From Bacillota bacterium (GTDB taxonomy: Bacteria > Bacillota > Sulfobacillia > Symbiobacteriales > ZC4RG38), in the NCBI GenBank assembly GCA_021890795.1, contig JAKKUO010000002.1:62001-126000 (forward strand): a DNA stretch of 64,000 nt, given 5' to 3'. The stretch's first letter is position 1; each line of letters begins with the position of its first letter. The translations under genes were made by a program, and so were the position numbers. Below the pieces are notes generated by a model. The model saw nothing but the letters and a program-made list of their open reading frames with translations. It ran no database searches and was not told where the DNA came from. Shown here in pieces: positions 35,346 through 45,484 of this stretch.

Positions 35346-35837
35346 ATGGGAAGAGAGGGTTTGTCCAGTCGCATCGTTACCTTGGTGGAGGACCTGGCTC
35401 GCCCCATCGTGGAGGCCATGGGCCTGGAGTTGGTGGAAGTGGAATGGGTCCGGGAAGGGGGGCGGCGGTTCCTCCGGTTGTACATCGACCGGGAGGGCGG
35501 CGTCACCCTCGACGACTGCGAGGCCGTCAGCCGCTCCGTGGAGGCGGAGCTGGACCGGCTCGATCCGATTCCGGGCAGCTACTACCTGGAGGTTTCCTCG
35601 CCGGGGCTGGAGCGACCGCTTAAGCGGGATGCGGACTTTACCCGGTTTGCCGGCCGAACGGTGCGGGTGACCACCTACGCCCCGGTGGAGGGGCGGAAGG
35701 AGTTTGTGGGAGAACTCCTCGGGCTGGTGGAAGGCCAGGTCCGGCTGCGGCTGCCTGCGTCCCGCCAGGAGCCGGAGCGGGAGATCGCCATCCCCAGGGA
35801 CCAGGTGGCCAAAGCTCACCTGTACGTGGAGTTCTGA
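35346..35837 (+). CDS. rimP: Ribosome maturation factor RimP
   Basis: RimP helps assemble the 30S subunit. The product is 163 residues. It has the N-terminal EAMGLELVEVEWVREGGRRF segment, LYIDREGGVTLDDCEAVSRS and EVSSPGLERPLKRDADF, the family signature. A second SH3-like domain ends in IPRDQVAKAHLYVEF. I chose ATG 35346, although its binding site is very close; GTG 35319 and TTG 35361 are in frame and possible. It is the first gene of the nusA operon, as in most bacteria. Confidence 0.95.
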   Translation: MGREGLSSRIVTLVEDLARPIVEAMGLELVEVEWVREGGRRFLRLYIDREGGVTLDDCEAVSRSVEAELDRLDPIPGSYYLEVSSPGLERPLKRDADFTRFAGRTVRVTTYAPVEGRKEFVGELLGLVEGQVRLRLPASRQEPEREIAIPRDQVAKAHLYVEF

Positions 35838-35869
35838 CCCGGTCTCCGGGTTTGGGAGGGTCTGCATCC

Positions 35870-36940
35870 ATGAATGCGGAATTGCTCCGCGCGCTGGAAG
35901 ATCTTGAACGGGAGCGGGGCATCGGCAAGGAGATTCTGCTTCAGGCCATCGAGGCGGCACTGGTCTCTGCCTATCGCCGGAACTTCGGCGGCCAAAACGT
36001 GCGGGTCCTCGTGGACCGGGAGACCGGCGACATCAAGGTCTATTCCCAGAAAACGGTCGTCGAGAAGGTCCAGGACCCCCGGTTGGAGATCAGCCTGGAA
36101 GAGGCCCGGCTCAGCAACCCGACGATCCAGCTGGGCGACATCTTTGAGGTGGAGGTCCAGCATCGGGAGTTCGGCCGGATCGCGGCCCAGACCGCCAAGC
36201 AGGTGGTGGTGCAGCGGATCCGGGAGGCCGAACGGGGGGTCATGTACGAGGAGTTCTCCAGCCGGGAAGGGGAGCTGATCAGCGCACAGGTGAGCCGGCA
36301 GGACCGGGCCACCCGCACCATCTACCTGGACGTGGGCAAGGGTGTGGAGGCGATCCTGCCGCCCCAGGAGCAGATCCCCGGCGAGGTGCTGGTGGAAGGG
36401 CAGCGGATCCGGGCCTACGTGGTGGAGGTCCGCCGCACCCCCAAGGGCCCCCAGGTCACCTGCTCCCGGACCCACCCGGGGCTGCTGCGCCGGCTCTTTG
36501 AGCTGGAGGTGCCGGAGATCCACGACGGGGTGGTGGAGCTGAAGGCCATCGCCCGGGAAGCCGGTTCCCGGTCCAAGGCTGCGGTCTACTCCCGGGATGA
36601 GAACGTGGACCCGGTGGGCGCTTGCGTCGGCCCCAAGGGCCTCCGGGTGGAGAACATCGTCAAGGAACTCCAGGGCGAGAAGATCGACATCGTCCGGTGG
36701 GATCCCGACCCGGCGGTCTTCGTGGCCAACGCGCTCTCCCCGGCCAAGGTCCTCCGGGTCGATATCGAAGAGAACGGCCGGGTGGCCCGGGTGGTGGTGC
36801 CAGACCACCAGCTCTCCCTGGCCATCGGCCGGGAGGGGCAGAACGCCCGGCTGGCCGCCAAGCTGACCGGGTGGAAGATCGACATCAAGAGCGAATCCCA
36901 GGCCCGGGCCCTGGAGGAAGGGGCCGGCGCCATCGGATAA
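35870..36940 (+). CDS. nusA: Transcription termination/antitermination protein NusA
   Basis: NusA binds RNA polymerase and modulates pausing, termination and antitermination. The 356-residue product has the N-terminal polymerase-binding domain (MNAELLRALEDLERERGIGK), an S1 domain (about residues 130-200) and two KH domains (SRSKAAVYSRDENVDPVGAC with GPKG, and QLSLAIGREGQNARLAAKLT). It lacks the C-terminal acidic repeats of proteobacteria, as is normal for Gram-positive NusA. I chose ATG 35870, nine bases after GGGAGGG (35854-35860). Confidence 0.97.
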   Translation: MNAELLRALEDLERERGIGKEILLQAIEAALVSAYRRNFGGQNVRVLVDRETGDIKVYSQKTVVEKVQDPRLEISLEEARLSNPTIQLGDIFEVEVQHREFGRIAAQTAKQVVVQRIREAERGVMYEEFSSREGELISAQVSRQDRATRTIYLDVGKGVEAILPPQEQIPGEVLVEGQRIRAYVVEVRRTPKGPQVTCSRTHPGLLRRLFELEVPEIHDGVVELKAIAREAGSRSKAAVYSRDENVDPVGACVGPKGLRVENIVKELQGEKIDIVRWDPDPAVFVANALSPAKVLRVDIEENGRVARVVVPDHQLSLAIGREGQNARLAAKLTGWKIDIKSESQARALEEGAGAIG

Positions 36941-36979
36941 CCGCGCCGGGGCTGCCGGGGCGACCAGGAGGTGATGGCG

Positions 36980-37258
36980 GTGGCGAAGACCAAGAAAGTC
37001 CCCCTGCGCCGCTGCGTGGGGTGCCAGGAGATGAGACCGAAGAAGGAACTCCTGCGGGTGGTCCGGACGCCGGAGGGTGAGATCCTGGTGGACCCCACCG
37101 GCAAGAAGTCAGGCCGGGGTGCTTACATCTGCCGCAGTCCGGAGTGCCTGCAGGCGGCAATTAAGGGAAAGCGCCTGGAGCGGGACCTCGGCCACCCCAT
37201 CCCCGAGGCGGTCCTGGAGCAGCTGAAGGTAACCGTACAGACAGCCGTGCAGCCGTGA
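36980..37258 (+). CDS. rnpM: RNase P modulator RnpM (YlxR)
   Basis: A 92-residue YlxR (DUF448) protein. It has the family Cys pair and basic face in PLRRCVGCQEMRPKKELLRV, the DPTGKKSGRGAYICRSPECL stretch and a basic C-terminal part. In Bacillus and Clostridium YlxR binds nucleic acid and has been reported to modulate RNase P. GTG 36980 is eight bases after AGGAGG (36966-36971), better placed than GTG 36971 or ATG 36974. It lies between nusA and ylxQ, the usual Firmicutes place. Confidence 0.95.
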   Translation: MAKTKKVPLRRCVGCQEMRPKKELLRVVRTPEGEILVDPTGKKSGRGAYICRSPECLQAAIKGKRLERDLGHPIPEAVLEQLKVTVQTAVQP

Positions 37259-37303
37259 CGGCGGCATCCGGTCCGCCGGCCGCTCCGGTCGGCCACAGGT
37301 GGG

Positions 37304-37699
37304 GTGAATCGGTCGTTGCTCCCCCAGGGGGTTGGTTTTCTGTTAGGTCTGTGTCGCCGGGCCGGCCGGCTCGCCGCCGGCCACTGGGCGGTGGAGTCGG
37401 CCCTGCGCCGAGGCGCGGCCCGGCTGGTGATCGTGGCGGAAGATGCCGGGGCCTCGGCCCTCCGGCGACACCAGTCGCTCGCCCGGGACCGCGGGATCCC
37501 GGTCTACCGGGTTGGCAACCGTGAGGAACTGGGCAGGGCGGTTGGCCTGGAGCCGAAGGCTGTGCTGGCGGTGACCGACGGCGAACTGGCCCGGAAGGTG
37601 CGAGAAGCCCTGGACCGGGCAGCCGTCAAACCGCTGGAGATGGCAGCCCAGGCCGGTACCCGCCGGGAACGGGGGGATTCCCGCGGCAGCGAAGGGTGA
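37304..37699 (+). CDS. ylxQ: L7Ae-like RNA-binding protein YlxQ
   Basis: The 131-residue product is a ribosomal L7Ae/L30e-type protein of the YlxQ kind found between ylxR and infB. The fold shows as LLGLCRRAGRLAAGHWAVES, LVIVAEDAGASALRRHQSLA, GIPVYRVGNREELGRAVG and AVLAVTDGELARKV. YlxQ proteins resemble kink-turn RNA binders; the RNA target here is unknown. The last 25 residues are a variable polar tail. GTG 37304 follows AGGTGGG. Confidence 0.92.
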   Translation: MNRSLLPQGVGFLLGLCRRAGRLAAGHWAVESALRRGAARLVIVAEDAGASALRRHQSLARDRGIPVYRVGNREELGRAVGLEPKAVLAVTDGELARKVREALDRAAVKPLEMAAQAGTRRERGDSRGSEG

Positions 37700-37776
37700 C
37701 GCGGCCTCAGGGTCTCTAAGTCCTTCGGGCGAGCCTGCCCGTACGAAACTCTAATTTCTGGATGTGATTGCCCGAG

Positions 37777-40563
37777 ATGAGTGCCAAGGACCAGAAGGCT
37801 ACGGATGAGGTCAAGAACCAGGCCAAAAGCGAGGAGTCCAAGGGAACGGGCCGGACCGCGAAGCGGGAGGAGAACCGCCCCCCGGTGCGGGAGGCCAACG
37901 CGCCCCGGGCCTCGCTCCTGGATGTGTACTTCGGTGAGGGTGCCCAGAAGGACGCGGAGGGTACTGCCACCCGGCAGCCCTCCCGGGCCGAACGCCGGCG
38001 CGGGCTCCAGGAGCGGCCGGCTGCGGAGATCAACACCGCGGCCCTGAGGGCAGCCCGGCAGCAGCAGCCTGCTGCCGAGGTGGTCCGCCCGGCCGCGGAG
38101 GTCCGCCCTGCCGCCCAGCGCCCGCAGCCGACCCAGCCGCCGGCCCAGGCGGGCAAGGGAGCCCAGCCGCAGCAGCCGGCCCCGGCAGCCAAGGCCGCGC
38201 CGCAGCAGCCTGAGAAGGCGGCTCCGGCGGCCAAGGCCGGGCAGCAGCCTGCCGCCCAGGCGGAGAAGGCCCAGGCCAAGCAGCCGGCGGCGCAGCCTGC
38301 CGCGACCCAGGCGCAGGCCGGGGCGGCTCCGGCCCAGCCCGCTCAGGAGACCCCCAAGCCGCCGCCGCTGAAGACCTTCGTGCCCCGGGCGGTGGCCCCC
38401 GCGCCGCCGCCGCCCCAGCGGATCGAGAAGGCTCCCGAGCCGGCGAAGCCGGCGGCAGCGGCTCGTCCCGCCGCGGATGGGGCTCGGGGCGACCGGAGCC
38501 AGGGGCAGCGGCCTGCCGCCGCGGCGGCTGGCGCGCCAGCCCGGGGGGACCGGGGCCCGCGGCCCCAGGGCGGTGGCCGGCCTGGCGGGCGGCCCGGTGG
38601 CCGGCCGCGGCCTTTGGCCATCCCGAAGGTCGACCCCAAGATCGCAGAGCAGAAGCCGGAGTCCAAGCGGCCTGGCCAGACCAAGGTGGTCAAGGAGAAG
38701 CCGGTCATCGACGATGAGCTGGACCGGCGGGATCGTCCGCCAGAGGAGAAGCTGTTTGGCCGGCGGCCGCCGTCGAAGGCCGCGACGGTGGAGCGGCGGG
38801 CGGTTAAGCAAGAGATCACCATCGAAGGGCCGATTACCGTTAAGGAACTGGCCCATGAGATGGGCATCACCGCGGCCGAGGTGATCAAGAAGCTCCTGAA
38901 CCTCGGCATGCTGGTGACCATCAACCAGGAGCTGGACGTCGAGACCGCGCAGATCGTCGGCGCGGAGTTCGGCGTCACCGTCAAGGTGAAAGAGGTCGAG
39001 CCGGAGGTCGACTGGGACCAGATCGAGGATCCCAACGAGCCGGATGAGCTCAAGAAGCCCCGGCCGCCGGTGGTCGTCGTCATGGGCCACGTCGACCACG
39101 GCAAGACCACCCTCCTGGACGCGATCCGCCAGACCCGGGTGGCCCAGGGTGAGGCCGGCGGCATCACCCAGCACATCGGCGCCTACCAGGTGGACGTTGG
39201 CGGCAAGAAGATCACCTTCCTGGACACCCCCGGCCACGAGGCCTTCACCGCGATGCGGGCCCGGGGTGCCAAGGTGACGGACATCGCCGTCCTGGTGGTC
39301 GCCGCTGACGACGGCGTGATGCCCCAGACCGTCGAGGCGATCAACCACGCCAAGGCCGCGAACGTCCCCATCATCGTGGCCATCAACAAGATCGACAAGC
39401 CCGAGGCCAATCCGGATCGGGTCAAGGCGGAGCTGACCGAGCACGGCCTGGTGGTGGAGGAGTGGGGCGGCGACGTCATCGCCGTGCCCGTCTCCGCCAA
39501 GGAGAAGACCAACCTGGACCTCTTGCTGGAGAACATCCTCCTGGTGGCCGAGCTTCAGGACCTGAAGGCCAACCCGGACAAGGAGGCCCGGGGCACCATC
39601 CTCGAGGCCGAGCTGGACCGGGGCATGGGTCCCGTGGGCACGGTCCTGGTCCAGGCCGGTACCCTCAAGGTGGGTGACGCCTTCGTCTGCGGCGCCACCT
39701 GGGGCAAGGTCCGGGCGATGTTCGACGACCGGGGCCGGAAGGTGAAGAAGGCCGGGCCGTCGACCCCGGTGCGGGTGGTCGGCTTCGACGCCGTCCCCGA
39801 GGCCGGCGATGTCTTCCGGGTGGTGCCGGACGAGAAGCAGGCCCGGAGCATCGCGGAGAAGCGGGCCCTGGCCCGGCGGATGCAGGAGCAGTCCCAGGCT
39901 CGGGTCACCCTCGAGGATCTGATGGCCCGGGTGAAGGAAGGCGAGGTTCAGGACCTCAACATCATCATCAAGGCCGACGTGATGGGCTCGGTGGAGGCTC
40001 TCCGGGGGGCCCTGGAGAAGCTCTCCAACGAGGAGGTCCGGGTCCGGGTCATCCACGGCGGGGTCGGCGCCATCTCCGAGTCCGACGTGATGCTCGCCAC
40101 GGCCTCCCGGGCGATCATCATCGGCTTCAACGTGCGCCCGGACGAGCGGGCCGCCCAGGCCGCCCGGCAGCAGAACGTGGAGATCAAGACCTACCGGGTC
40201 ATCTACGAGGCCGTCGACGACGTCAAGGCCGCCATCCAGGGCATGCTGAAGCCCAAGTTCGAAGAGGTGCTCCTGGGCAAGGCCCGGGTGCAGGCGGTCT
40301 TCAAGGTGCCCAAGGTGGGCAACGTCGCCGGCTGCCTGGTGACCGAGGGCAAGGTGCTCCGCAGCGCCAAGGCCCGGCTGGTCCGGGACGGCACCGTGGT
40401 CTGGGAAGGCGAGATCGCCTCTCTCAAGCGGTTCAAGGACGACGTCCGGGAGGTTGCCACCGGCCTGGAGTGCGGTGTCGGCCTGGAGGGCTTCAACGAC
40501 ATCAAAGAAGGGGACATCATCGAGGTCTTCACCGTGCAGGAGGTCAAGGCCGGGGCATCCTAA
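37777..40563 (+). CDS. infB: Translation initiation factor IF-2
   Basis: IF-2 delivers fMet-tRNA to the 30S subunit and promotes subunit joining with GTP hydrolysis. The product is about 929 residues. The first 280 or so are a disordered Ala/Pro/Gln/Lys-rich extension. Then come the IF2 N-domain ([20 protein letters not shown]), the G domain with [14 protein letters not shown] (from about residue 437), [16 protein letters not shown] and [13 protein letters not shown], and the C-terminal domains. I chose ATG 37777, nine bases after GGATGTGA (37760-37767), a near-perfect match to the ribosome binding site; TTG 37768 is the alternative. Confidence 0.97.
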   Translation: MSAKDQKATDEVKNQAKSEESKGTGRTAKREENRPPVREANAPRASLLDVYFGEGAQKDAEGTATRQPSRAERRRGLQERPAAEINTAALRAARQQQPAAEVVRPAAEVRPAAQRPQPTQPPAQAGKGAQPQQPAPAAKAAPQQPEKAAPAAKAGQQPAAQAEKAQAKQPAAQPAATQAQAGAAPAQPAQETPKPPPLKTFVPRAVAPAPPPPQRIEKAPEPAKPAAAARPAADGARGDRSQGQRPAAAAAGAPARGDRGPRPQGGGRPGGRPGGRPRPLAIPKVDPKIAEQKPESKRPGQTKVVKEKPVIDDELDRRDRPPEEKLFGRRPPSKAATVERRAVKQEITIEGPITVKELAHEMGITAAEVIKKLLNLGMLVTINQELDVETAQIVGAEFGVTVKVKEVEPEVDWDQIEDPNEPDELKKPRPPVVVVMGHVDHGKTTLLDAIRQTRVAQGEAGGITQHIGAYQVDVGGKKITFLDTPGHEAFTAMRARGAKVTDIAVLVVAADDGVMPQTVEAINHAKAANVPIIVAINKIDKPEANPDRVKAELTEHGLVVEEWGGDVIAVPVSAKEKTNLDLLLENILLVAELQDLKANPDKEARGTILEAELDRGMGPVGTVLVQAGTLKVGDAFVCGATWGKVRAMFDDRGRKVKKAGPSTPVRVVGFDAVPEAGDVFRVVPDEKQARSIAEKRALARRMQEQSQARVTLEDLMARVKEGEVQDLNIIIKADVMGSVEALRGALEKLSNEEVRVRVIHGGVGAISESDVMLATASRAIIIGFNVRPDERAAQAARQQNVEIKTYRVIYEAVDDVKAAIQGMLKPKFEEVLLGKARVQAVFKVPKVGNVAGCLVTEGKVLRSAKARLVRDGTVVWEGEIASLKRFKDDVREVATGLECGVGLEGFNDIKEGDIIEVFTVQEVKAGAS

Positions 40564-40626
40564 CCCCGGCCAGGGGGGCCGGTCCGCCGGGGCCGGCCTT
40601 CCCCGTATCCCGGGGGGTGGCGCGCC

Positions 40627-40908
40627 GTGGTGGTGGCGGTGATCCACTTCGACCTCAGCATTCCCCACGCGACCAGCCTCAAGGAGAAGCGGCGCGTGGT
40701 CAGCAGCATCATGGAAAAGGCCCGTTCCCGGTTCGGTGTGGCCGCGGCGGAGGTGGGGAGCCAGGACGCCTGGCAGCGGGCCGAGGTCGGGATGGCCCTG
40801 GTCTCCCCGGCCCTCCACCACGCCCGGGAGATGGCCGCCAAGGTGGTGGCTTTCGTGGAAAGCCACTTCGAGGGCGAGGTCTGCCGGGCCGAGGTCGAGA
40901 TCCTGTGA
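40627..40908 (+). CDS. ylxP: DUF503 family protein YlxP
   Basis: A 93-residue DUF503 protein, found between infB and rbfA in many Firmicutes. It has the family start VVAVIHFDLSIPHATSLKEK, then RRVVSSIMEKARSRFGVAAA and EVGSQDAWQRAEVGMALVS, and a ferredoxin-like fold is predicted. Its role is not settled; linkage suggests ribosome assembly or translation. The GTG start is 63 bases after infB. Confidence 0.94.
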   Translation: MVVAVIHFDLSIPHATSLKEKRRVVSSIMEKARSRFGVAAAEVGSQDAWQRAEVGMALVSPALHHAREMAAKVVAFVESHFEGEVCRAEVEIL

Positions 40909-40956
40909 GGGCAGGGAAAGTCCTGGGGGCGGACCGGCAGCGGGGAGGTGTCGTCC

Positions 40957-41331
40957 TTGCGGCAGCAGCGTCTGGCCGAACAGATTCGGGACGAAGTGGC
41001 CCAGATGTTGCAAGAAGAGGTGAAGGACCCGCGGATCGGCTTCGTCTCCATCGTCAAGGTGGAGCTCTCCTCTGACCTGCGGGTCGCGAAGGTCCACGTC
41101 AGCGTCCTGGGCGACCAGGAGGCCAAGGAGAACACCCTGAAGGGTCTGGAGAGCGCTCAGGGGTTTATCCGCCGGGAGCTGGGCCAGCGGCTCCGGCTCC
41201 GGTTCATCCCCGAGATCCGGTGGGTGCTGGACGAGGGGATTGAGCACGGTGCCCGGATCGCGGCGCTGCTAAAGGAGATCCGGCAGGGCACCGGTTCGGA
41301 AGGCGGGCAGACCGGGGGGCAGGGCGGATGA
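40957..41331 (+). CDS. rbfA: Ribosome-binding factor A
   Basis: RbfA is a 30S assembly factor acting on 16S rRNA near its 5' helix and linker. The product is 124 residues and has a KH-like fold. Typical features are [40 protein letters not shown] and [14 protein letters not shown], then [23 protein letters not shown] 40957 sits nine bases after GGGGAGG, better than GTG 40948, which overlaps that site. A Gly-rich tail overlaps the next gene by four bases (ATGA). Confidence 0.95.
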   Translation: MRQQRLAEQIRDEVAQMLQEEVKDPRIGFVSIVKVELSSDLRVAKVHVSVLGDQEAKENTLKGLESAQGFIRRELGQRLRLRFIPEIRWVLDEGIEHGARIAALLKEIRQGTGSEGGQTGGQGG

Positions 41332-42413
41332 ACCCGCCGCGGCGCATCGGCCTGAAAGAGGCGGCGGCGATGCTGGCAGAGGCGGGGCGGGTCCTGCTCT
41401 TTCTACACATCTCGCCGGACGGTGACACCATCGGCTCCAGTCTGGCCCTCTGCCATGCCCTCCGGCGCCTGGGCAAGGAGGCCTGGTGCGTGGGGGTGGA
41501 CCCGGTGCCCCGGATCTTCCGGTTCCTCCCCGGCTGGGACAGCCTCTTCGTGCCCTGGGCCGAGGTCCAGGGGGAGTGGGACCTGGGGGTCTTCCTGGAT
41601 TGCGGGGACCGGCACCGGGTGGGCGCGGCGGAGCCGCTCCTCGAACGCTGCCGGGTCACCCTGAACATCGACCACCACGCCAGCAACAGCCTCTTCGGCG
41701 ACTACAACTGGATCGACCACCAGGCGGCCGCGGTGGGGGAGATGACCTACCGGCTGATCCAGGCTCTGGGGGTCCGCCTCGACCCCGGAATGGCCACCTG
41801 CCTCTACACCTCCCTGGTGACCGACACCGGAAGCTTCCGGTATGAGTCCACCACCCCGGAGACCCATCGGATCGCGGCGGAGCTCATCGCCGCCGGGGTA
41901 CGGCCGTACCAAGTGACCGAGGCGATCTTCGAAAACGAGACCCTCGGCCGGCTCCGGCTTCTCTCCCTCTGCCTGGGTACCCTGCGGCTCCACGCGGGCG
42001 GGCGGATCGCCACGATGCAGGTGCCGCTCGCCATGCTGGCGGAGGCGGGAGCGGAGCCGGAGGACGTGGACGGGCTGGTCAACTACGCCCGGTCGGTCCA
42101 GGGGGTCGAGGTGGGGATGCTCTTCCGGGAGCTGGAACCCGGCCGGGTCCGGGTCAACCTCCGGTCCCGGGGGCTGGTGGACGTGAGCGAGGTGGCCCGG
42201 CGGTTCGGCGGCGGCGGCCACCCCCGGGCCGCGGGCTGCACCCTGGCCGGCACCCTGGCAGAGGCCGAGGCCGCAGTGGTCGCGGCCGCGGCGGCCTGCT
42301 TTGCCCCGGACGGGGTCGCCGGGGATCCGGGTCCGGAGCCGCGGGAGGCTGCGGACCCGAATCGGCCGGCCGGGGCCGGGGACGTGGAGCCCGCAGGGGA
42401 GGGAGCGGGCTGA
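41328..42413 (+). CDS. nrnA: Bifunctional oligoribonuclease/PAP phosphatase NrnA (DHH family)
   Basis: NrnA degrades short oligoribonucleotides and dephosphorylates 3'-phosphoadenosine 5'-phosphate. The 361-residue product has the DHH domain motifs: [40 protein letters not shown] and [20 protein letters not shown]. The DHHA1 domain has the terminal [12 protein letters not shown] motif. The last 40 or so residues are a Gly/Pro/Ala tail. The start overlaps rbfA by four bases. It is the usual gene between rbfA and truB in Firmicutes. Confidence 0.96.
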   Translation: MNPPRRIGLKEAAAMLAEAGRVLLFLHISPDGDTIGSSLALCHALRRLGKEAWCVGVDPVPRIFRFLPGWDSLFVPWAEVQGEWDLGVFLDCGDRHRVGAAEPLLERCRVTLNIDHHASNSLFGDYNWIDHQAAAVGEMTYRLIQALGVRLDPGMATCLYTSLVTDTGSFRYESTTPETHRIAAELIAAGVRPYQVTEAIFENETLGRLRLLSLCLGTLRLHAGGRIATMQVPLAMLAEAGAEPEDVDGLVNYARSVQGVEVGMLFRELEPGRVRVNLRSRGLVDVSEVARRFGGGGHPRAAGCTLAGTLAEAEAAVVAAAAACFAPDGVAGDPGPEPREAADPNRPAGAGDVEPAGEGAG

Positions 42414-42432
42414 GCCCCGGCAGCCCCTGGCC

Positions 42433-43326
42433 ATGGACGGTGTGCTGAACGTCCTCAAGCCCCCGGGGATGACCTCCCACGACGTGGTCGCCTACCTGCG
42501 CCGGCTCCTTCGGGAGCGGCGGGTGGGCCACACCGGCACCCTGGACCCCGGGGCCGCCGGGGTGCTGCCCGTCTGCCTCGGCCGGGCCACCCGGCTGGCG
42601 GAGTACCTCGCGGAGGCGGGGAAGGCCTACCGGGCGGAGGTCACCTTCGGAATCGCCACCGACACCCTGGATGCCTACGGGACCGAGACCGAGCGCCGGC
42701 CGGTACCGGAGCTGCGGGCCGGGGACCTCTTGGCGGTCCTGCCCCGGTTCCAGGGGGAGATTTGGCAGACCCCGCCCATGTACTCCGCGGTGAAGGTCGG
42801 GGGTCGGCGGCTCTACGAGCTAGCCCGGGCGGGGCAGGAGGTGGAGCGGGCGCCCCGGCAGGTGACCATCCACCGGCTCAGCCTGGTCGCCTTCCGGCCC
42901 GGGGAGTTTCCCGTGGCCCGGCTGGACGTGGTCTGTTCCAAGGGGACGTACATCCGCACCCTGGCCGCGGACCTGGGCGCGGCCCTGGGGGTGCCGGCCC
43001 ACCTCTCCCACCTGGTCCGGACCGGGTCCGGCCCCTTCACCCTGGAGACGGCGGTCACCCTGGAGGAGCTGGCCGCCCACGGGGCCGAACCGTACCTGGT
43101 CCCGCCGGCCCGGGCGCTGGCCCACCTGCCTCGGCTCATCCTCCGGGACCCCCGGGCGGCCCGGGCGGTGGCCCACGGCCGGGCGCCCCGGTTGCCCCGG
43201 GGCTGGACGCCGCCGGACCCGGGGCGGCCCTTCGCGGTCCTGGGCCCGGAGGAGGAACTCCTGGCCGTGGCCAGCCTCGGGACCCGGGGGGAGGTTCGGC
43301 TCCTCAAGGTGCTGGTCGGGGAGTGA
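42433..43326 (+). CDS. truB: tRNA pseudouridine(55) synthase TruB
   Basis: TruB makes pseudouridine 55 in the T loop of tRNAs. The product is 297 residues. The start MDGVLNVLKPPGMTSHDVVA and the catalytic motif GHTGTLDPGAAGVLPVCLG with Asp38 are clear, followed by KAYRAEVTFGIATDTLDAYG and CSKGTYIRTLAADLG. The C-terminal PUA-like part is about 65 residues. ATG 42433 was chosen over earlier in-frame codons that overlap nrnA, because it begins the conserved part. Confidence 0.97.
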   Translation: MDGVLNVLKPPGMTSHDVVAYLRRLLRERRVGHTGTLDPGAAGVLPVCLGRATRLAEYLAEAGKAYRAEVTFGIATDTLDAYGTETERRPVPELRAGDLLAVLPRFQGEIWQTPPMYSAVKVGGRRLYELARAGQEVERAPRQVTIHRLSLVAFRPGEFPVARLDVVCSKGTYIRTLAADLGAALGVPAHLSHLVRTGSGPFTLETAVTLEELAAHGAEPYLVPPARALAHLPRLILRDPRAARAVAHGRAPRLPRGWTPPDPGRPFAVLGPEEELLAVASLGTRGEVRLLKVLVGE

Positions 43327-43348
43327 CCGAGGGACGGAGGAAGGCCCA

Positions 43349-44350
43349 ATGTTACTGGTCCATACAACGGCTGCGGTGCCGCCGTCCCCCGGCGGCAACT
43401 GGGTCGCGATCGGCCACTGGGATGGGGTCCACCGGGGCCACCAGGCGATCATCCGGAATCTGGTGGCCGGCGCCCGGGCGGCAGGGGGTCAGGCGGTGGT
43501 GATGGGTTTTCACCCCCACGCGATGGCGGTCCTCCGGCCGACGGAGGCGCCCCGGCAGCTGCAAACGGTGCCGGAGCGGGCGGAAACCCTGGCCGCGCTG
43601 GGGGTGGATGTCCACCTGGTCCTGCCTTTCACCCGGGAGCTGGCCAACACCCCGCCGGAGGCCTTTGTCGATGAGGTGCTGATCCGGGGCCTCCGGGCCC
43701 GGCACGTGATGGTGGGGTTCAACTTCACCTTCGGCCGGGGCGGCGAGGGGACGGCGGAGACCCTTCGGGAGCTCTGCCGGCGCCACGGGGTGCCCGTCAC
43801 CGTCTGCCCGCCCCTCCGGTTGGGGGGCGAGACCGTCTCCTCCACCCTGGTCCGGTACCTGCTGGCCGCCGGGGAGGTGGAGCGGGCGGCGGAGCTTCTG
43901 GGCCGGCCCTACAGCCTGAGCGGCACGGTGGTCCCCGGGGATCGGCGGGGGCGGCTTCTGGGCTTCCCCACCGCCAACCTGGCCCTGGCGGAAGGCCGGC
44001 AGCTCCCCGGGGAGGGGGTCTACGCGGTCCGGGTCCGGGTCCTGCCCCCGGACCGGCACTACCTGCCCCCGCCCGGGTGGCCCGGCGGCGATGCGGAAGG
44101 GCCCATCTACGGCGGCATGGCCAACATCGGCCGCCGGCCCACCTTCGCGGGGGAGGAGCTCCGGGTGGAGGTCCATCTCCTGGACTTTTCCGGGGACCTC
44201 TACGGCCAGCGGCTGCAGGTGGAGTTCATCGCCCGGCTCCGGCCGGAGCGGGCCTTCCCCGGCCCCGAAGCCCTCCGGGCCCAGCTGGAGGCTGATGCGG
44301 CCGCCAGCCGGGCGATCCTGGTGGACTACCTGCCCGGCCGGGTCCGGTGA
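43349..44350 (+). CDS. ribF: Bifunctional riboflavin kinase/FAD synthetase
   Basis: RibF converts riboflavin to FMN and then FAD. The 333-residue product has the N-terminal nucleotidyltransferase domain with GHWDGVHRGHQAIIRNLVAG and VGFNFTFGRGGEGTAETLRE, and the C-terminal riboflavin kinase domain with GDRRGRLLGFPTANLALAEG, YGGMANIGRRPTFAGEE and VEVHLLDFSGDLYGQRLQVE. The usual GNFDGVH is GHWDGVH here, a mild change at the active-site entry. ATG follows GACGGAGGAAGG. It is the usual neighbour of truB. Confidence 0.97.
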   Translation: MLLVHTTAAVPPSPGGNWVAIGHWDGVHRGHQAIIRNLVAGARAAGGQAVVMGFHPHAMAVLRPTEAPRQLQTVPERAETLAALGVDVHLVLPFTRELANTPPEAFVDEVLIRGLRARHVMVGFNFTFGRGGEGTAETLRELCRRHGVPVTVCPPLRLGGETVSSTLVRYLLAAGEVERAAELLGRPYSLSGTVVPGDRRGRLLGFPTANLALAEGRQLPGEGVYAVRVRVLPPDRHYLPPPGWPGGDAEGPIYGGMANIGRRPTFAGEELRVEVHLLDFSGDLYGQRLQVEFIARLRPERAFPGPEALRAQLEADAAASRAILVDYLPGRVR

Positions 44351-44436
44351 GGCCGGCCGGGCGCCGTGGGGGAAGGAATCCGGCCTCCGGGGCGTGGGAC
44401 CAAGCGCAAAGTCCCAGAGAGCAGGGGGGAAAGGCA

Positions 44437-45321
44437 GTGGAGCGGCTGGACCGGATACTGGCGGAGGCGGGGCTGGGCACCCGCCGGCAGGTGCGCAAGC
44501 GGATCCGGGCCGGCCGGGTCCGGGTTGACGGCCGGGTGGTCCGGGACCCGACCCTCGCCGTGGACCCGCTGTCGGTCCGGATCGAGGTGGACGGCGTCCC
44601 CGTCCAGATCCGGCAGCACCTGTACCTCTTGCTCCACAAGCCCGCGGGGGTGATCACCGCCACCCGGGACCCCCGGCACCGGACGGTCCTTGACCTGGTC
44701 CCGGAGCCCCTGCGCCGGCCGGAGCTGCACCCCGTGGGCCGGCTGGACAAGGACACCGAGGGGCTTCTCCTCCTCACCACCGACGGGAAGCTGACCCACC
44801 GGCTCATCGCCCCCCGGTGGCACGTTGAGCGGACCTACTACGCCCGGCTGGACGGCCCGGTGGGGCCCGAGGACGTAGCGGCCTTTGCCGCGGGCCTCGT
44901 CCTGGAGGATGGTACGCCGTGCCTGCCGGCGGTCCTCACCCCGGGGCCCGGGCCGGAGGAAGCCCGGGTGACGGTGGTGGAGGGGAAGTACCACCAGGTG
45001 CGGCGGATGTTTCGGGTCCGGGGGCGGCAGGTCCTCTACCTCCGGCGGGAGCGGATGGGTCCCCTCACCCTGGACCCCACCCTGCCCCCCGGGGCCATCC
45101 GGGAGCTGACCCCGGAGGAGGTGGCGGCGCTGTACGCCGCGGTGGACCTGCCGTTGCCGGCGAGGGTGGCCGCCCAGTTCGCCAGCCAGGGCGCCCCGGT
45201 CACCGGCCAAGCCGTCCAGGTCGCCAGCGGAGGCGGCCAGGACGCCGGCCAAGGCGCCGGGGTCGCCGGCGGAGGCGGCTCGGACTCCCGCGGCAGCCTC
45301 CAGGGCTCCCGCGAAGGATAG
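44437..45321 (+). CDS. rRNA pseudouridine synthase of the RsuA/RluB family
   Basis: The 294-residue product makes pseudouridine in rRNA; whether the target is 16S or 23S cannot be told. It has an S4 RNA-binding domain ([20 protein letters not shown]), the core [20 protein letters not shown], and the catalytic [20 protein letters not shown] (Asp104). [11 protein letters not shown] is the last conserved motif. The final 50 residues are a Gly/Ala/Gln/Ser-rich tail with internal repeats. GTG 44437 follows a GGGGGGAAAGG site; the upstream in-frame stretch has no similarity to the family. Confidence 0.93.
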   Translation: MERLDRILAEAGLGTRRQVRKRIRAGRVRVDGRVVRDPTLAVDPLSVRIEVDGVPVQIRQHLYLLLHKPAGVITATRDPRHRTVLDLVPEPLRRPELHPVGRLDKDTEGLLLLTTDGKLTHRLIAPRWHVERTYYARLDGPVGPEDVAAFAAGLVLEDGTPCLPAVLTPGPGPEEARVTVVEGKYHQVRRMFRVRGRQVLYLRRERMGPLTLDPTLPPGAIRELTPEEVAALYAAVDLPLPARVAAQFASQGAPVTGQAVQVASGGGQDAGQGAGVAGGGGSDSRGSLQGSREG

Positions 45322-45334
45322 GGGGACTGGGCCG

Positions 45335-45363
45335 TTTACAGCCCGACGGGCTTGTGGTACACT
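45335..45363 (+). promoter_or_regulatory. Sigma-A-type promoter of rpsO
   Basis: TTTACA (45335-45340), a 17-base spacer and TACACT (45358-45363) preceded by TGG, an extended -10. The leader to rpsO is about 115 bases, with a possible S15-binding structure that I could not resolve. Confidence 0.8.
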
Positions 45364-45484
45364 TTTCTCCGGCATGCCCGGGGAAGGGCTGCTGCCCTGT
45401 GAACCTTCACCTCGGCCCGGTCGCGGACTCCGGCGACGGGCTGGGACGAAGGCGATGGGCTACTTTCAGGAGGAGGTTACCCCG

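Noticed and set aside
38053-38560. Ala/Gln/Pro-rich repeats in infB as a mobile or foreign insert
   Set aside because: Disordered, low-complexity N-terminal extensions are normal for IF-2 and the frame and base composition fit the rest of the gene.
37504-41247. A 1247-codon minus-strand frame opposite infB
   Set aside because: Same reason: antisense of infB, ylxP and rbfA, with His/Leu/Gly/Asp-rich nonsense sequence.
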